Origin: Mesonia sp008017825
GTDB lineage: Bacteria > Bacteroidota > Bacteroidia > Flavobacteriales > Flavobacteriaceae
NCBI RefSeq assembly: GCF_008017825.1
Contig: NZ_VRLS01000052.1
Location: forward strand, 248,001 to 312,000
Length of the DNA: 64,000 nucleotides
Reading direction: 5' to 3'
Within the stretch, counting starts at the first letter, position 1. Every line of letters starts with the position of its first letter. The notes under the pieces are model-generated. The model saw only the letters and a program-made list of their open reading frames with translations. It had not been told where the DNA came from and did not search any database. A program made the translations under genes and the position numbers. Positions 61,914-64,000 of this stretch are shown piece by piece.

Positions 61914-61930
61914 ACACTCTTTTCATAAGC

Positions 61931-62650
61931 TTACCGAATATGAAATATAATGGGAAGACTATATTTTACCGATACCTTCTTATCTTGTTGCTGACCGGGT
62001 TGCATTTTTGGCAACAATTTTACCACTCTTTGAGCTTCATTTGCAAGCTCTTCATGAATCGATCTTGTTTTTATATTTTCAACCCAACCCTTATCATTTA
62101 CCGTAAAAGTTACATAAATTCTTTGTTCTCCTTGTAAATTAAGCTCGGCCGCTAGGTCTCCGTCAAATTTCTTTTTAATTACTTTAGCGATTTGTGATGA
62201 AAAACAGGATTTAATTTCTTCTTGAGTCTCATAAATCTCACACCCAGGAAAAACTGGAGCCATTTCTACTTTTCTAAAATCTATATTTTCAATAGGTTTA
62301 TCGATAGGTTGTTCAAAATCAATTTTTCTAGGATCATAATCAACAGGATCATTGGGCTCAGAAGGCTCTATAACAGTAGGCTTTACCAAAGGCTTTTCAG
62401 TTGGTTGCGTAGGTAGTTTTTTAGAAGTCTTATTTTCTTTTATAGGCTGCTTAACTTCTGGCTTCTCTTTAGGCATATGAAATACAAACGGCGTTTCTGA
62501 ATCCAATTCTCTTGCGTGAGCTGTTTCAGGCTTTAAAATTTTTACTTCCGTTTTATTTTCAATTACAAAAATAGTCAGCAACAAAGCTGCAATTAAGCCT
62601 ATTTGAAAATACACGACGTTACTTTTACGGGTAGGTTTGTTTTCTCTCAT
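61931..62650 (-). CDS. Energy transducer TonB, basic-linker form
   Basis: 239 residues: cytoplasmic tail RENKPTRKSN, one membrane helix (about 12-28), a Lys/Pro linker (about 55-110) that is positively charged, then the TonB C-terminal domain with FPGCE, a second Cys 12 residues later, VTFTVNDKGWVENIKTRSIH and MQPGQQQDKKVSVKYSLPI. It would pass proton-motive energy from ExbBD to outer-membrane receptors. No ExbB/ExbD gene is in view. Same length and plan as the next TonB upstream (62774-63493) but with an opposite linker charge. Confidence 0.88.
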   Translation of the reverse strand: MRENKPTRKSNVVYFQIGLIAALLLTIFVIENKTEVKILKPETAHARELDSETPFVFHMPKEKPEVKQPIKENKTSKKLPTQPTEKPLVKPTVIEPSEPNDPVDYDPRKIDFEQPIDKPIENIDFRKVEMAPVFPGCEIYETQEEIKSCFSSQIAKVIKKKFDGDLAAELNLQGEQRIYVTFTVNDKGWVENIKTRSIHEELANEAQRVVKLLPKMQPGQQQDKKVSVKYSLPIIFHIR

Positions 62651-62715
62651 GACATCTTGATTTTATGTTATGAAACTATAAAATCAATAATATTGCCAAA
62701 AAATATATTTGAACA

Positions 62716-62752
62716 GAAAAAGCCTTTAATTTCTCAATTAAAGGCTTTAATA
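62716..62752 (-). terminator. Terminator between the two tonB genes
   Basis: AAAGCCTTTAATT (62719-62731), loop TCTC, AATTAAAGGCTTT (62736-62748), with T run on the minus strand. The two tonB genes are probably transcribed apart. Confidence 0.82.
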
Positions 62753-62773
62753 TATAATAAGTTAAGCTTTTAC

Positions 62774-63493
62774 TTAATCCTGTACTTGGAATATAATTGG
62801 TAAAGAATAAAGTACACCTACTGGTTTTCCTCTTTGTTTACCTGGAGTCATATTTGGCAGCATATTCACTACACGCTCAGCTTCCTTTTGAAGTCTTGGG
62901 TGAGGTGCTCTAGCTTGAACTCCTGTGATTTTTCCCTTATTATCAATTTTAAAACGTACGTAAACTCTATTTACTCCTGTAAGACCTAATTCTGATCCTA
63001 AGTCCGTATTAAATTTACTGTTAACAAAATCTTTAATCTTGTCACTCATACATTTCTTACGCTCATTATTGGTTTTGAATTTTTCACAACCAGGAAATAA
63101 CGGAACATCTTCAATTGCTGTAAATGGAACATCTTCAATTACCTCTTCAGGAGCTTCTTCTACTTCAGCAACCTCAATAATAGGCTCATTAGTTACCTCT
63201 GTAGATTCAATTATTTCTTCCTCAATTTCCACATCATCCTCAACTACCTCAATAACTTCTGGTGCTGGTGGCGGCGGTGGCGGTGGTGGCGGTGGAGTTT
63301 TAATTTGCGTAATTGGCACATCTTCCTCATCTAGTTGATCAAACTGAACAACTCCTTGATCGATTGCCTCTTTATCGTAGGTTTTCCACTCGATGGCACG
63401 CCAAGTAATAAAAAGCATTAAAATAAGACCTAGCTGAAAAAAAAGAACACTTCTTTTCCCTAAATCTTTTTTTGGATTTTTCTTTGGTTCCAT
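62774..63493 (-). CDS. Energy transducer TonB, proline/acidic-linker form
   Basis: 239 residues. Cytoplasmic start EPKKNPKKDLGKRS, one membrane helix (about 15-32), then a run of ten prolines (about 66-75), a very acidic Glu/Val linker (about 80-130) and the TonB C-terminal domain with FPGCE and a second Cys, VRFKIDNKGKITGVQAR and MTPGKQRGKPVGVLYSLPI. The acidic linker contrasts with the basic one of its neighbour, so each may serve different receptors. It lies 52 bases after the VanZ gene. Confidence 0.9.
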   Translation of the reverse strand: MEPKKNPKKDLGKRSVLFFQLGLILMLFITWRAIEWKTYDKEAIDQGVVQFDQLDEEDVPITQIKTPPPPPPPPPPAPEVIEVVEDDVEIEEEIIESTEVTNEPIIEVAEVEEAPEEVIEDVPFTAIEDVPLFPGCEKFKTNNERKKCMSDKIKDFVNSKFNTDLGSELGLTGVNRVYVRFKIDNKGKITGVQARAPHPRLQKEAERVVNMLPNMTPGKQRGKPVGVLYSLPIIFQVQD

Positions 63494-63545
63494 AATATAA
63501 TTTTATCGAATTGCTAATGTAATTATTTTTTACAAAAAATATAAA

Positions 63546-63962
63546 CTATTCATTAGATTTAAAGTTTTGAACCCTCAATCTTAACATTAATGCCAAAATA
63601 TAAGCTGTAAAAACTCCCAAGGTGTTAGCCAATACATCTAGACTATCTATCGTTCTATAACTTGTCATCACATCTTGAAATATCTCAATAAGGATGCCAA
63701 AAGCAATTGCTAACAGCCCAATTATTAAAAAAGATTTTTTTTTGAGACCATTCTTCAAATTGCAACTAATATAATACAAGTACCATAATTTAGTTAATCC
63801 TAAATAAGCTACAAAATGAAAAACTTTATCTATTTGATTAAAGTTGACTTTAGGCAATCCATCTGTACGCATTAAGGAAACATAAAGAATCCCCAAAGAG
63901 TAAAGAATGGCTAAAGATAACGTTAATCTAGGCGCCAATAAGTTCTTTATAAGCTTCTGCAT
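63546..63962 (-). CDS. VanZ family membrane protein
   Basis: 138 residues with four membrane helices (about 13-28, 48-65, 75-93, 108-128). The family motif DKVFHFVAYLGLT (about 44-56) and IEIFQ-x-SYRTIDSLDVLANTLG (about 92-116) are clear. Members include VanZ of the teicoplanin-resistance cluster, but most are of unknown function. The annotated ATG overlaps the end of gcvH by 35 bases; the next possible start is not obvious, so the overlap is probably real. Confidence 0.85.
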   Translation of the reverse strand: MQKLIKNLLAPRLTLSLAILYSLGILYVSLMRTDGLPKVNFNQIDKVFHFVAYLGLTKLWYLYYISCNLKNGLKKKSFLIIGLLAIAFGILIEIFQDVMTSYRTIDSLDVLANTLGVFTAYILALMLRLRVQNFKSNE

Positions 63963-64000
63963 CTAGCAAATCCTTTATCTGGTCTGGTTCCGTCATTCTA
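63928..64000 (-). CDS. gcvH: Glycine cleavage system H protein (C-terminal end only)
   Basis: Only the last 23 residues are in the window: RMTEPDQIKDLLDAEAYKEL then IGA and a TAG stop. The LLDAEAYKELIG ending is typical of GcvH, the lipoyl carrier of the glycine cleavage complex. The rest lies beyond the right edge. Overlaps the VanZ start. Confidence 0.75.
   Translation of the reverse strand, partial: RMTEPDQIKDLLDAEAYKELIGA

Noticed and set aside
63262..63296. GGCGGT-type microsatellite in the TonB gene as phase-variable repeat
   Set aside because: The codons for the proline run are mixed and in multiples of three, so length change would not switch the frame.
63039..63338. Plus-strand reading frame rich in Ser and Gly, with a glycine run
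   Set aside because: Exact antisense of the Pro/Glu-rich TonB linker; composition is explained by the real gene.
53..63962. tRNA, rRNA, CRISPR arrays and insertion sequences
   Set aside because: No CCA-ended cloverleaf, rRNA landmark, regularly spaced direct repeat or transposase was seen by reading; tRNAscan-SE and a repeat finder would settle it.

Overview
The window is ordinary, gene-dense chromosome of a Flavobacteriaceae (phylum Bacteroidota). The evidence is the gldK-gldL-gldM-gldN gliding/type IX secretion operon, a PorP/SprF protein, FadL- and Skp-type envelope genes in typical flavobacterial order, low GC (about one third by eye), Bacteroidota promoters (TTG, 19-20 bases, TAnnTTTG) and almost no Shine-Dalgarno sequences. 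I cannot name the genus. I saw no tRNA, rRNA, insertion sequence, prophage, CRISPR array or stretch over 300 bases without a gene. Intergenic gaps hold mainly promoters and Rho-independent terminators.

Layout. 1-6.4 kb: an RND efflux pump (cut by the left edge) with its adaptor, an ABC-F ATPase and a DUF983 protein. 6.4-16.0 kb (minus): topA and an arginase-fold gene, then gldKLMN ended by a strong terminator, then an FAD oxidoreductase. 16.3-20.7 kb (plus): miaB, a sigma-54 activator without receiver domain, lptE, a TPR-like gene and secG. 20.8-26.7 kb: a proteostasis block, groES-groEL (plus) facing tig, clpP and clpX (minus), plus a small holin-like membrane protein. 26.8-31.2 kb (minus): a GDSL lipoprotein, FadL porin, alpha/beta hydrolase and pdxJ. 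31.3-39.3 kb (plus): an envelope-building run of CBS protein, nadK, DUF6089, uppS, bamA, two Skp/OmpH chaperones and murI. 39.3-47.5 kb: PorP/SprF, a NifU-type protein with a doubled N domain, a PiT phosphate transporter, a DUF255 thioredoxin-like protein, MscS and tsaB. 47.5-54.5 kb (minus): a six-gene MacAB/TolC-like exporter with two permeases and two adaptors; tsaB follows it with almost no gap. 54.6-59.6 kb (minus): cytochrome oxidase accessory genes (cyoE, two subunit III genes, subunit IV, then an Sco-like pair, DUF420 and a CxxC mini-protein). 59.7-64 kb (minus): a RemB-like outer-membrane protein, two TonB proteins, VanZ and the end of gcvH.

No unfamiliar gene system stands out. The most unusual signal is at DNA level: a GC-rich 13-mer, CGCTTNCGCGGAA, occurs at least seven times exactly and about three times with one mismatch. 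It lies on both strands, inside unrelated genes and in three different reading frames, far above chance for such an AT-rich sequence. Other points are an arginase-fold protein lacking several metal ligands, a cysteine-free Sco paralogue next to Sco, a large insert in cytochrome oxidase subunit III, and one TonB-like domain with a shared cysteine pair in three neighbouring genes. Promoter and terminator positions correct several gene starts (cyoE, the FAD oxidoreductase, pdxJ, DUF983).
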